From JANQEA01 sp964530075 (GTDB taxonomy: Bacteria; Bipolaricaulota; Bipolaricaulia; UBA7950; UBA9294): a stretch of 35,825 nucleotides of DNA. Of this stretch, positions 1 through 8,166 are shown piece after piece. Made by a program: the position numbers and the translations under genes. A model generated the notes under the pieces. The model saw nothing but the letters and a program-made list of their open reading frames with translations, was not told where the DNA came from and ran no database searches. Each line of letters opens with the position of its first letter. Position 1 is the stretch's first letter. Location of the stretch: the NCBI GenBank assembly GCA_964530075.1, contig CAZGXU010000021.1:1-35825 (forward strand). Direction: 5' to 3'.

Positions 1-1
1 C

Positions 2-44
2 AGCCTTCTTATCCCCGCCCTTCCGGGCGGGGCATGCGAAGGCT
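2..44. repeat. Extended REP-like hairpin
   Basis: A perfect 8-bp stem (CCCCGCCC at 13-20 and GGGCGGGG at 25-32) closes a TTCC loop. Outside it, AGCCTTC at 2-8 pairs with GAAGGCT at 38-44 across short internal loops. It could be a strong intrinsic terminator without a clear U-tract, a REP-type element, or an end of an IS200/IS605-like element. The sequence alone does not decide between these. Confidence 0.5.
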
Positions 45-47
45 ATT

Positions 48-63
48 CCTCGTCACGACGAGG
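48..63. repeat. Small hairpin next to the edge hairpin
   Basis: CCTCGT at 48-53 and ACGAGG at 58-63 form a 6-bp stem around a CACG loop, four bases after the larger hairpin at 2-44. Paired hairpins are common in REP/RAYT-type repeats, and a RAYT transposase lies near the other end of the window, but I see no second copy of this element. Confidence 0.35.
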
Positions 64-734
64 TTCGTTGACGATTTCCACAGTCCGTCCTCCTGGCAGG
101 GCTTGGTGGAGCTGACATACGGTTGATCCATTGTCTTCAGGGCAGGGCGCGGCGCAAGCCACAACGGGAAGTTCCGGGGTTGGCACTGGCTGCTTGCCTT
201 GCGACAAGCAGCTTGGCTGAAGGCGCCTTGCGAGGCATCGGGGTCTGATCTCTTGATTCTGAGCATTTCGGTGGGCCCTCCGAAGCGAAGTTCCTGGACC
301 TCAGCCACGTGCAAGCTCTTAAATCCGTGTTCACTGCCAGCGCTTCCAGCTCAAACCATAAGAATCAAGATCTGACGTTTTGAACGGGCACGACGAATGG
401 CTCGTGAAGCTGTAAGTCGAACGGGGGCGCCGCGGGGTCCTGCATGCTACGTTCGGACCTACCCTTGGATCGTGTAGGGACGGACGGGAGCTGCTCGCCT
501 TCGCGAGTAGCTCGGAAGCTGCTTCACAACTCCTCCGGCAACGGGTGACGCACCCCGTGGAAGGTCCAGCAACGCGGGCCTTGTCTGCGCGTGAGTTGGG
601 GTCTGCGTTCCACGGGCCTCGGAATTGACGCTCGCCGCTCTTCACCATAGCATGAGTGGGCGGCGAGATGGCTCGCGCGATGTCGTCAGGCGGTAGCCGC
701 TTGATCTCGACTTCGACGATTCGGAGGGAACGGC

Positions 735-1349
735 ATGAGGCCGAAGCTACTGATCCTGGAGAACCCGTGGGCCAGCGACTTGGCGGACAATACCACCGTG
801 CGTCCGTTTCTCGACGGCTGGGCGCAGGTGACCAGGCTCCCGACGAGCTATCGAAGATACCACGACGCGGAGGACCTCTCCCTCTGGCTCGAGGCGTTCG
901 TGCGCGACGCATCTCTGAAGATCTGCTACATCGCCGGGCACGGAACACGCGGCAGGCTGGCCGGTCTGACGAAGGGGATCAACCTCAAGGGCGTGGCGGC
1001 GGCGACGAAGCGGCGCGGCCCGGCCGGCCCGAAAGGAAAGGGCATCCTATTGGGCGCCTGCGAGGTCGGCACGAAGCTGGATGAGTTCCTGGCCAACTGC
1101 GGCAGCCGGATCGACTGGGTCGCTGGCTACGCCCGCGACGTCCCATGGATCGAAGCCACGCTGTGCGACCTCCTGTTCATCGAGTACATAATGAGGGGTC
1201 GGACGGTCCGAGACGAAGCCGGCTTCAGCTACAAGAGCGGCAGCCTCAGGTCCCGCCGCCCGTCCTCCGCGGTCCAAGCGGTCGATTGGGTCAAGCAGGA
1301 CTACCCGCTGGCGGCGCTCTGCGGCTTCGACGCCCGGGATCGCGGATAG
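735..1349 (+). CDS. Caspase-like (CHAT/DUF6642-like) protein
   Basis: This 204-residue protein has the layout of a small caspase-fold (clan CD) domain. An N-terminal beta strand (PKLLILEN) is followed by a strand ending in YIAGHG (His69), then a strand ending in LLGACEVG (Cys109). The His-Gly and later Cys positions match the catalytic dyad of CHAT/caspase-like proteins. The later segment with DWVAGY and PWIEATLCDLL resembles the 'GY...DWIES' stretch of DUF6642-type proteins as I remember them. The start is supported by GGAGGGA six bases upstream. A cleavage substrate is not apparent. In bacteria such domains often serve as regulated proteases in signalling or defence, and a membrane protein follows on the same strand. 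Family placement is by motif only. Confidence 0.6.
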   Translation: MRPKLLILENPWASDLADNTTVRPFLDGWAQVTRLPTSYRRYHDAEDLSLWLEAFVRDASLKICYIAGHGTRGRLAGLTKGINLKGVAAATKRRGPAGPKGKGILLGACEVGTKLDEFLANCGSRIDWVAGYARDVPWIEATLCDLLFIEYIMRGRTVRDEAGFSYKSGSLRSRRPSSAVQAVDWVKQDYPLAALCGFDARDRG

Positions 1350-1471
1350 GGGCAGGCGCATACCACACCTCTCAGCACACCAGCTCGGACGATCGTCCCA
1401 GGTCTACGTACTGCCCAGGACGACCCGGGCTCCGCCTTGACAGCCAGCAGCAAGGCGCGGAACCTATCCCC

Positions 1472-2065
1472 ATGACCAAGCAAGTCGCTGCTCTTCTGCT
1501 GATTGTACTGCTGGCCTTCGCCTTCCTGGCATGGTCCCAGGAGGGACCGGGTGAGGTCGAGTACAGCTTCCTGCGGGATCCCGACTTCTGGCTGGCGACC
1601 GGCGCGAACCTCATGGGGATCGGCCTGTTCGTCTCCCGCGTGCACGCTCCGGAGGCGGCCCGATGGTTCGGCTACGGCACGCAGCTGCTGGGGATCCCCG
1701 CCCTGGCGCTCGGGCTGTCAGATCTGGCGGTGGGCACGGCGGATCTCTCGACCTGGGGCAACCTCGGATACGCCGCCTGGGCGCTCGGCGCCGCCGTGGT
1801 CGATCACGTGTTGAACATCGACTACCGAGATCCGGTGAACCCTGCCATCCTGATCCCGTACGTCGCGACGTACTACCTTGCAATCGGAACCCAGGCCACC
1901 GTCCTCCTCGACAAGGGCCTCGCACCGTGGGCCATCGCCGGAACCGCTTGCATCGCCAACGTCGCCGCCTCGTTCTACGCCCGCGCTCACGAAGGCGACG
2001 GACGCACACCTGAGGGCAACTGCCGGCCGTCCGCTCAGAGATGGCGCGTTCATCGATCGTTCTGA
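1472..2065 (+). CDS. Multi-span membrane protein of unknown function
   Basis: The 197-residue product starts with a hydrophobic segment (ALLLIVLLAFAFLAWSQ) that could be a signal peptide or the first membrane span. About four more hydrophobic stretches follow, at residues 43-57, 65-80, 90-110 and 125-165. The last 25 residues are polar and of low quality (RTPEGNCRPSAQRWRVHRSF), so the natural C-terminus may have been altered by an indel. The ATG at 1472 is chosen because the upstream in-frame part reads antisense-like through the preceding gene; the ribosome site is weak. It lies 122 bases after the caspase-like gene on the same strand. I do not recognise the family. Confidence 0.55.
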   Translation: MTKQVAALLLIVLLAFAFLAWSQEGPGEVEYSFLRDPDFWLATGANLMGIGLFVSRVHAPEAARWFGYGTQLLGIPALALGLSDLAVGTADLSTWGNLGYAAWALGAAVVDHVLNIDYRDPVNPAILIPYVATYYLAIGTQATVLLDKGLAPWAIAGTACIANVAASFYARAHEGDGRTPEGNCRPSAQRWRVHRSF

Positions 2066-2243
2066 CGAGCTGACGGGACGCCCTCTCCGCTCCAAGGATC
2101 GCGGGCCGAAACCAACGAGTCGGGCACTGTGTGCTCCCAGAACCCTCCTTCCTGCCTCGCCCCCTGAATCGGGGTTGCGTTCTCCCCCAGGTTGCGGTCG
2201 GCCTACGATCCGCGTATCAATGGCGATGATCCAAGGAGGAGCG

Positions 2244-2876
2244 GTGTCGTACACGCGGGAGGATGTGCTCAACGCTACGCAGAACCTGACCGGGAAGACG
2301 ATTCCCGTCCACGCACGGATCGAGGCGACCCAGGTCGTCCTTGCGCAGCCGGAGATGCGCGAGCTGCTCGCCGCCGCGGAGATGATCGCGGTCGGCAACT
2401 GCGTCTGCCGGGAGAAGGAGAAGAACTGCGATCGTCCACTCGAGGTCTGCCTCTCTCTCGATGCCGAAGCGCAACAGAAGATCACGGATCGGGAATGGCG
2501 CGAGATCTCACTCGAAGATGCCCTCAGCCTTTTGGAGGAGACGCACCGACTCGGGCTCGTCCACATGGCCTACCGGCGCGGAGACGGCGAGATCAGCTTC
2601 GTGTGTTCGTGCTGCACGTGCTGCTGCTGGCCGTTGACGGGCCTGAAGCAGTTCGACTACCACGATGCGATCGCGGAGTCGGCCTATCTCGCACGATACG
2701 ACGAAGAGAAGTGCATCGGCTGCAGGACGTGTGTCGATCGGTGCCCCTTCGACGCGTTCTCGCAGCACGAGGGCGCAGACCGCGTCGCGCACTCCGAGGA
2801 TCGATGCTTCGGCTGCGGCCTGTGCGTCAGTGCCTGCCCGGCCGGCGCGATCCGCTTCGTGAAGCGTGGCGGCTGA
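2244..2876 (+). CDS. Cysteine-rich multi-cluster 4Fe-4S ferredoxin-like protein
   Basis: The C-terminal third of this 210-residue protein is a classical bacterial 2[4Fe-4S] ferredoxin domain: CxxCxxCxxxC with Cys157, 160, 163 and 167, and again with Cys188, 191, 194 and 198. The N-terminal part has four more cysteines (53, 55, 62, 69, in GNCVCREKEKNC...EVC) and a dense group at 121-128 (CSCCTCCC), so a third cluster or another metal site is likely. It is predicted to be a soluble electron carrier or the electron-transfer subunit of a larger oxidoreductase; no partner enzyme is adjacent. The GTG start has AAGGAGG just upstream. An ATG at 2220 is in frame but has no such site. It converges on guaA with a 37-base gap. 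Confidence 0.75.
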   Translation: MSYTREDVLNATQNLTGKTIPVHARIEATQVVLAQPEMRELLAAAEMIAVGNCVCREKEKNCDRPLEVCLSLDAEAQQKITDREWREISLEDALSLLEETHRLGLVHMAYRRGDGEISFVCSCCTCCCWPLTGLKQFDYHDAIAESAYLARYDEEKCIGCRTCVDRCPFDAFSQHEGADRVAHSEDRCFGCGLCVSACPAGAIRFVKRGG

Positions 2877-2913
2877 AGGGGAGGCAATCCGCGGTGTCTG
2901 GACTCGGATCGCC

Positions 2914-4428
2914 CTACTCCCACTCGATCGTCGCCGGCGGTTTACTGGTGACGTCGTAGACGACGCGCCCGACCTCCGGGATCTCGCGGGTGATCCGCCG
3001 CGCCGCCTCGTCGAGAAGATCGTGGGACAGGCGGGCCCAGTCGGCGGTCATCGCGTCGACGCTCGTGACGGCCCGGAGCGCAATGACGTGTCCGTAGCGT
3101 CGATCGTCGCCGGCCACCCCGACCGACCGGATCGGCGTGAGGACCGCGAGCGCCTGCCACACGTCGTGATAGGCGTTGTGCTCTCTGAGGGCTGACAGGA
3201 AGATCTCGTCGGCCTTGCGGGCGATCTCGATACGTTCCGGCGTCACCTCGCCGAGGATCCGCACAGCGAGGCCGGGGCCGGGGAACGGGTGCCGCAGCCG
3301 GATGGTGTCCGGTAGGCCGAGGAGCCGCGCGACTTCTCGCACCTCGTCCTTGAACAGGGCCCGGAACGGTTCGAGAAGCTCAAACCCGAGCTCCTCCGGA
3401 AGGCCGCCGACGTTGTGATGGCTCTTGATGTTCGCCGCTCCTTCGCCGCCGGCCGACTCGATCACGTCCGGATAGAGCGTCCCCTGCGCGAGGAACCGGA
3501 ACGGCCCGCGGCGCTCGGCCTGCTCGAGAAAGACGGCGATGAACTCGCGCCCGATCACCTTCCGCTTCTCCTCCGGGTCGGCGACCCCCGCCAGGGCGCC
3601 GAGAAACCGCTCTTCGGCGTCGATCGTCACCAGGTTGACGCCGAGCGAGCGAAGGCTCTCGTCCACCTCCTGTCGTTCGCCCTCCCGGAGAAGCCCGTGG
3701 TCGACGAAGACGGCGAGATGGTCGATCCCCACCCGGGCGAGGAGGAGGGCGAGGGCCGACGAGTCGACGCCGCCGGAGACGCCGAGGAGGACGCGGTCGT
3801 TCGCTGCGCGTTCTCTCACTTCGGCCGCGATCCGCTCGAGGTTCCGCTCCGGCGTCCAATCCCTCGGCACGTGGGCCAGGTCGAGGAAGTTCGCGAGGAT
3901 CCGGGCGCCGCTCGGCGTGTGGACGACCTCGGGGTGAAACTGAACGCCGAATGTCCGCCCGTCGGGCGAGGCGACGGCGGCGTTCGGGTTCGTCGCCGTC
4001 GACGCGGCGCTCGACCAACCGTCGGGCAGCTCGGAGACGGCCGTCGAGTGGCTCATCCAGACCGGCAGCGGAGCCGCCAGTCCGTCGAACAGCGGGCCGT
4101 CGGCCCGCGTCAGGCGATCCGACCCGTACGAGTGTTCGCCGGTGTCGAAGGCCCGTCCTCCGAACCGCTCGGCGAGCAGCTGCATCCCGTAGCAGATCCC
4201 CAGGATCGGAATCCCGAGCTCGTAGACCGCTTCGTCCGGCTTCGGGGCATCCTCGTCGAAGACCGACCTCGGCCCGCCGGAGAGGACGATCGCCGCAGGC
4301 GATTCCTCGCGGACCCGCTCGATCGAGGCCGTGCCGGGGAGGACGATCGACAGGGCGTTCAGCTCGCGGACGCGCCGGGCGATAAGCCTTGTGTACTGGG
4401 ATCCGAAATCGAGGATCACGACGCTCAT
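2914..4428 (-). CDS. guaA: GMP synthase (glutamine-hydrolysing)
   Basis: It converts XMP, ATP and glutamine to GMP in the cytoplasm, the last step of guanine nucleotide synthesis. The 504 residues match the usual two-domain enzyme. The N-terminal class I glutamine amidotransferase has Cys79 in GICYGMQLL and the His165/Glu167 pair in QFHPEV. The ATP pyrophosphatase domain has the P-loop SGGVDSS at 218-224. A C-terminal dimerisation/XMP-binding domain ends in the conserved KPPATIEWE. The ATG has GGAGGG about seven bases upstream. It is the last gene of a minus-strand run, 21 bases after the aldo/keto reductase, so it is probably co-transcribed with it. Nothing in the sequence shows purine control. 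Confidence 0.97.
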   Translation of the reverse strand: MSVVILDFGSQYTRLIARRVRELNALSIVLPGTASIERVREESPAAIVLSGGPRSVFDEDAPKPDEAVYELGIPILGICYGMQLLAERFGGRAFDTGEHSYGSDRLTRADGPLFDGLAAPLPVWMSHSTAVSELPDGWSSAASTATNPNAAVASPDGRTFGVQFHPEVVHTPSGARILANFLDLAHVPRDWTPERNLERIAAEVRERAANDRVLLGVSGGVDSSALALLLARVGIDHLAVFVDHGLLREGERQEVDESLRSLGVNLVTIDAEERFLGALAGVADPEEKRKVIGREFIAVFLEQAERRGPFRFLAQGTLYPDVIESAGGEGAANIKSHHNVGGLPEELGFELLEPFRALFKDEVREVARLLGLPDTIRLRHPFPGPGLAVRILGEVTPERIEIARKADEIFLSALREHNAYHDVWQALAVLTPIRSVGVAGDDRRYGHVIALRAVTSVDAMTADWARLSHDLLDEAARRITREIPEVGRVVYDVTSKPPATIEWE

Positions 4429-4449
4429 TCCGGCCCTCCGGGTCGAATT

Positions 4450-5457
4450 CTACCTGTACTTCTCCTCGCTCCCCTTGTACGCCAGTCCGACCCGCTCCTC
4501 GTTTCGATCGGTCGCCGGGGGTGGCGTCGGCGAGAGAGCGGACAGCTCGGCGTAGGTCTCCTCGTCCATGGCGAAGTCGGCGGCGGCGAGTGATGGCTCC
4601 AGCTGCTCGACGTTCCGCGCGCCGATGATCGGGGCAGTGATCGCCGGATGGTGCGCCACCCAGGCGATGGCCAGCGTCGCCGGATGGACGCCCCGTCCCT
4701 TCGCGTAGGCGGCGAGGCGATCGGCCGTTTCGTAGTAGGACTCGGCGCCGTAGCGGACGCGATACACGTCGTTCTCCACCAAACGGCCGCGCTCCGGGCG
4801 CTTCTCGACGCCGTACTTCCCCGTCAGCAGACCGCCGCCGAGCGGGCTGTACGTGATCACGCCGAGCCCCTCCGCGCGAGCGAGCGGCAGGATCTCCACC
4901 TCCGCCTGGCGCTTGGCGAGGTTGTACATCGGCTGCGCGCAGGAGAAGGCGGACAGATCGAGCGCCGCGGAGATCCCGAGCCCCTTCGCGAGCTGCCACG
5001 CAGCCCAGTTGCTCGCTCCGGTGTGGAGGACCTTCCCCTGACGGACGAGGCGATCGAGGGCGCGGAGCGTCTCCTCCATCGGCGTGTCCGGGTCGAACGT
5101 GTGGACGAACAGGAAGTCCAGCCGATCGGTCCCCAGCCGCCGGAGGCTCGCTTCAACCGACGAGCGGATGTGCCGGGGCGAGAGGCCTCGATCGTTCGGG
5201 TCGCTCCCCGTCGGGAAGCCGACCTTCGACGTGAGGACGATCCGATCGCGCTCGCCGGCGATCAACGAGCCGAGGATCTCCTCGGATCGGCCGGCGGAGT
5301 AGACGTTGGCGCAGTCGAAGAAGTTGATCCCCTCCTCGCGACACCGCCGGTACATCGCGGCGGACGTCGCCTCATCGGCGACGTCGCCGAACGACATCGT
5401 TCCGAAGCAGAGCCGCGATACGCGGATCCCGGTCCGCCCGAGAAGTCGATCGTCCAT
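4450..5457 (-). CDS. Aldo/keto reductase
   Basis: A 335-residue NADPH-dependent oxidoreductase of the AKR superfamily (TIM barrel). The catalytic tetrad is complete: Asp48 (INFFDCAN), Tyr53, Lys78 (LTSKVG) and His119 (LFVHTFD). The start (LLGRTGIRVSRLCFGTMSFG) is typical of the YajO/Tas/PdxI-like bacterial group. These enzymes reduce aldehydes or ketones; the substrate cannot be read from the sequence. The ATG is preceded by AAGGAGGAGG. It sits between the amidohydrolase (20 bases upstream) and guaA (21 bases downstream), which suggests one transcript. Confidence 0.93.
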   Translation of the reverse strand: MDDRLLGRTGIRVSRLCFGTMSFGDVADEATSAAMYRRCREEGINFFDCANVYSAGRSEEILGSLIAGERDRIVLTSKVGFPTGSDPNDRGLSPRHIRSSVEASLRRLGTDRLDFLFVHTFDPDTPMEETLRALDRLVRQGKVLHTGASNWAAWQLAKGLGISAALDLSAFSCAQPMYNLAKRQAEVEILPLARAEGLGVITYSPLGGGLLTGKYGVEKRPERGRLVENDVYRVRYGAESYYETADRLAAYAKGRGVHPATLAIAWVAHHPAITAPIIGARNVEQLEPSLAAADFAMDEETYAELSALSPTPPPATDRNEERVGLAYKGSEEKYR

Positions 5458-5477
5458 CTTCCGTCCTCCTCCTTCGA

Positions 5478-6674
5478 TTACGCTCCTCGTTCGTAGACCG
5501 TCTCCCCGTTGATCAGGACCCGCTGCACGCGCCCGTGCGCCACGTCGAGCGGGTGGGCCGACAGGAGGACGAGGTCGGCGTCCTTGCCCACCTCGATGCT
5601 CCCAACGCGATCGTCGATTCCGAGGATCTCGGCCGGCGTCAGCGTGATCGCCCGGAGCGCGTCGTGCTCGCTCATTCCCTCGTTGACGGCGATCGCCGCG
5701 TCGAGGCGGAGGTACCGGACGGCCGACATCTGGTCGGTCTGGATCGCGACCTTGACCCCGGCGTTGGCGAGCGCGCCTGCGTTCTTCGGGCTCATCTCGC
5801 GCAGCTCAACCTTGCTCCGGGAGAAGAGGATCGGACCCGGGACGCACGGAATCATCTTCTCCGCAAGGATATCGGCGATCTTGTAGCCCTCCGTCGCGTG
5901 GATGAGGACGAGGTCGAGATCGAACTCCTCGGCGATCCGGATGGCCGTCATGATGTCGTCGGCGCGATGGGCGTGGATGTGCGCCGGTATCTCCCTGCGG
6001 AGGACCCGGCCGAGCGCCTCGAGCTTCAGGTCGACCTCGAACGGCTCCGGCTCGGTCGCCCCCTCGACGCCGGCGCGGAAGTCGGCGAGCTTCCTCTCAT
6101 GGCGCGCTCCCTTCTCCAGGTAGCCCTGCGCCCTGGTCAGCCACTCGCGGAGGGTCGCCGCGTTCCCCATCCGGGTCGACGGGGTCTTCTTCTGTTCGCC
6201 GTAGACGCGCTTCGGGTTCTCCCCGAGGGCCATCTTCATCCCGACCGGAAACGCGACGAGCATCTCGTCGACCGTCCGGCCGGCCGTCTTGACGGCCGCC
6301 GTCTGCCCGCCGATCAGGTTCCCGCTCCCCGGCCCGGTGTTGATCGTCGTGACGCCCGCCTCGCGGAGGTCCTTGAACGCGATGTCCTCGGGATGGATCG
6401 CGTCGACCGCTCGAAGATGCGGCATGATCGGGTCCGTGATCTCGTTCCCGTCGGAATGGATCCAGCCGACGCCGTCGCCGAACACCCCGGTGTGGCAGTG
6501 GGCGTCGATCATCCCCGGCATGACGACCAACCCCGACGCGTCGATGACCTCCGCGTCCGCGGGGACCTCGACGTCCGCTCCCACGGCGACGATCTTCCCC
6601 CCGTCGAGCAGCACGACGCAGCCATCGATCCTCTTCTCCGGCGTCAGCAGCGCGCCGCCACGAATCGCAATCAC
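5478..6674 (-). CDS. Imidazolonepropionase-like amidohydrolase
   Basis: A 398-residue metal-dependent hydrolase of the amidohydrolase superfamily (PF01979). It has the N-terminal beta-sandwich (GGKIVAVGADVEVP, VIDASGLVVMPGMIDAH), the HxH metal motif at His59/His61 (DAHCHTG), further metal-ligand histidines in AHIHAHRADD and LVLIHATEG, and a late Asp in AIQTDQMS. The C-terminal strand pair (GSIEVGKDADLVLLSAHPL) is typical. Members hydrolyse cyclic amides or related C-N bonds; the substrate is unknown. It heads the amidohydrolase-AKR-guaA run. A possible -10 (TATACT, minus strand, 6785-6780) would place the stem-loop at 6727-6759 in its leader. Confidence 0.9.
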   Translation of the reverse strand: MIAIRGGALLTPEKRIDGCVVLLDGGKIVAVGADVEVPADAEVIDASGLVVMPGMIDAHCHTGVFGDGVGWIHSDGNEITDPIMPHLRAVDAIHPEDIAFKDLREAGVTTINTGPGSGNLIGGQTAAVKTAGRTVDEMLVAFPVGMKMALGENPKRVYGEQKKTPSTRMGNAATLREWLTRAQGYLEKGARHERKLADFRAGVEGATEPEPFEVDLKLEALGRVLRREIPAHIHAHRADDIMTAIRIAEEFDLDLVLIHATEGYKIADILAEKMIPCVPGPILFSRSKVELREMSPKNAGALANAGVKVAIQTDQMSAVRYLRLDAAIAVNEGMSEHDALRAITLTPAEILGIDDRVGSIEVGKDADLVLLSAHPLDVAHGRVQRVLINGETVYERGA

Positions 6675-6726
6675 TCGATCTCAACCCCTTTCGTCTTCCA
6701 CGTTGAACTGCCTCACGCTGTCCCAC

Positions 6727-6759
6727 GCGAGTTTCGCCGGGCATTGGAGCGAAACTCGC
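6727..6759. promoter_or_regulatory. Perfect 11-bp stem-loop between acetamidase and amidohydrolase genes
   Basis: GCGAGTTTCGC at 6727-6737 and GCGAAACTCGC at 6749-6759 are exact inverse complements around an 11-base loop. On the minus strand it lies downstream of the acetamidase gene and upstream of the amidohydrolase. No U-run follows on that strand, so it is not a textbook intrinsic terminator. It may be a partial terminator, a processing or stability element, or a dyad operator. A TATACT box at 6785-6780 (minus strand) with only a weak -35 would start a transcript just before it. Confidence 0.55.
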
Positions 6760-6805
6760 CCGCCTCGCGCGCGACACGCAGTATATCGAACCGGCCTCGG
6801 CCCCC

Positions 6806-7702
6806 TCACAGCAGCTCGTGGATCGGCTTCCCGAGGGCGGCCTTCGGAATCCTCGCCTTCGCCGTCCTGTTCGGATCGACGAGCTGACTGATCCCGACGT
6901 CGACCGCGAGGCTCGCGAGCATGTACGCGTCCTCGTGCGACAGGCCGCGGGCCGCCTGCAGCAGTCTCACCGCCTGGCGCGTCGCCTCCTCGAGCGCCTC
7001 CTGGATCGTCGGGAGCGAGACCAGAGCGTAGACCGCATCCTCGTCTTCGACGAACGGCCACTCCGCGCGTGGACCCCGGATCACGTCGACCTCGACCGTC
7101 ACCTGCGCGTCCACCTCGCAGGCGGAGACGCAGACCTCTCCGTCCCCCTGCAGGGCGTGGACGTCCCCGAGCGCGAGGAGCGCGCCCGGCTGCGCCACCG
7201 GGAGGTAGACGGTGCACCCCGCCACGATCTCCTTCGTGTCCATGTTCCCGCCGTGGCGATGCGCCGTCCCCGTCGGATGGCGCCCCTCGCTCGGCGCGAC
7301 GCCGATCACGCCGATCATCGGACGCGCCGGAAGGCGGAGGCCGTCGAAGAACACGGCGCCATCCCTCACCGGCAGGATCCGCGTCGCGTGCCGCGCAGTC
7401 TCATCCCCGAGGACGCCCATCCCCGGCCCGGTGACGATCGCCCCCGAATCGGCCGGTTCGATTGCCAACACGCGGACGACGAGCGTGTCGCCCGGCTCGG
7501 CGCCATTGACGAAGACCGGGCCGGTCGCCGGGTTGATCCGCGAGAAGTCGAGATCGGTGAGGACGTCCGTCTCCCCCCTCACCTGACCGCCGAGCGCGTC
7601 CTGCGTCTCGAAGACGAGCGTTTCCCCGAGCGACGCGTGCGCCGCCGGCGTCATTCGGGGCGAGAACGCGTAGATCTGTCGATCGGCCGGAATCGTCTTC
7701 AT
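6806..7702 (-). CDS. Acetamidase/formamidase family protein
   Basis: A 298-residue protein of the FmdA/AmdA family, which hydrolyses short aliphatic amides such as formamide or acetamide to the acid and ammonia. Family features include the early GDTLVVRVLAIEPAD strand, the HRHGGNMDTKEIVAG segment (metal/active-site region) and the LGDVHALQGDGEVCVSACE stretch with the conserved Asp, His and Glu. The C-terminal part (SHEDAYMLASLAVDVGISQLVDPN) is typical. The ATG at 7702 is preceded by GAGAGGAG; longer in-frame starts would overlap the DsrE-like gene, which ends 10 bases upstream. With the neighbouring amidohydrolase it suggests amide or nitrogen scavenging; that link is inference. Confidence 0.9.
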   Translation of the reverse strand: MKTIPADRQIYAFSPRMTPAAHASLGETLVFETQDALGGQVRGETDVLTDLDFSRINPATGPVFVNGAEPGDTLVVRVLAIEPADSGAIVTGPGMGVLGDETARHATRILPVRDGAVFFDGLRLPARPMIGVIGVAPSEGRHPTGTAHRHGGNMDTKEIVAGCTVYLPVAQPGALLALGDVHALQGDGEVCVSACEVDAQVTVEVDVIRGPRAEWPFVEDEDAVYALVSLPTIQEALEEATRQAVRLLQAARGLSHEDAYMLASLAVDVGISQLVDPNRTAKARIPKAALGKPIHELL

Positions 7703-7712
7703 CCCGCTCCTC

Positions 7713-8048
7713 TCACCAGACCATCGGCACGTACCCGTCGCGGATTGCGCGGGAGATCGGCTCGCCGACGTACTCGACCTCGCAGCCAAGTTCGACGAGC
7801 AGATCGCTGACCGAGTACTCGTCCGAGCAGTACTTGCACGCCATCGGCGTCGTCCCCTCTCCGATGATCGCTTCGATCATCTCGCGTAGCTTCGGGTCGG
7901 TTGCGATCTGCGTCTCCGATGGCCCGAACAGGAAGAGCATCGTCTCCTTCATCCAACCATGCTTCACGGTGTTCCGCGTGTACGTCAGTCCCATCTCGAG
8001 GACGCGCGGATCGCCGCTCGCCAGGATCACCGCGAGCTTCTCCGGCAC
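7713..8048 (-). CDS. DsrE-like small protein
   Basis: The 111-residue product has the DsrE/DsrF-like fold signature: an N-terminal strand LAVILASGDP, a region with METMLFLFGPSE-type strands, and a middle CxxC (Cys71 and Cys74 in MACKYCSDEY). Relatives take part in sulfur relay or have unknown roles; the CxxC could carry persulfide. The start is GTG, chosen because AGGAGG (minus strand, 8060-8055) lies six bases upstream. It is the first gene of the minus-strand run, divergent from the ABC operon, and followed after 10 bases by the acetamidase. Confidence 0.8.
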   Translation of the reverse strand: MPEKLAVILASGDPRVLEMGLTYTRNTVKHGWMKETMLFLFGPSETQIATDPKLREMIEAIIGEGTTPMACKYCSDEYSVSDLLVELGCEVEYVGEPISRAIRDGYVPMVW

Positions 8049-8115
8049 GGTAGGCCTCCTTCACAACTTCTTTCGCGTTCCTCCAGAGTGTACTCTCTTC
8101 CTCCCGGTATCCACG

Positions 8116-8145
8116 TTGGCTCGGTCGGGGGAGTCCCCCTAGACT
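8116..8145 (+). promoter_or_regulatory. Possible promoter of the ABC/LolA-like operon
   Basis: TTGGCT at 8116-8121 and TAGACT at 8140-8145 are separated by 18 bases, a plausible sigma-70-type promoter ending about 20 bases before the ATPase start. The spacer contains a small GGGGG-AGT-CCCCC hairpin. This is a sequence match only. Confidence 0.4.
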
Positions 8146-8166
8146 GGGCGTGTTCAGGAGGAGAGC

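Larger units (their letters stand above)
1..734. other. Intergenic region with hairpins, no supportable gene
   Basis: I see no gene here. Open frames exist on the minus strand but their products are rich in Arg, Ser and Pro, lack family motifs, and one runs through a perfect hairpin at 13-32. The region holds two hairpins near the left edge (entered separately) and an imperfect palindrome around 268-285 (TTCGG-GGGCCC-CCGAA type). A gene to the left of the window may have its terminator or 3' repeat here. Confidence 0.5.

Noticed and set aside
331..948. 205-codon frame on the minus strand crossing the start of the caspase-like gene
   Set aside because: Overlaps a better-supported gene, product is Arg/Ser/Pro-rich without motifs, no ribosome site.
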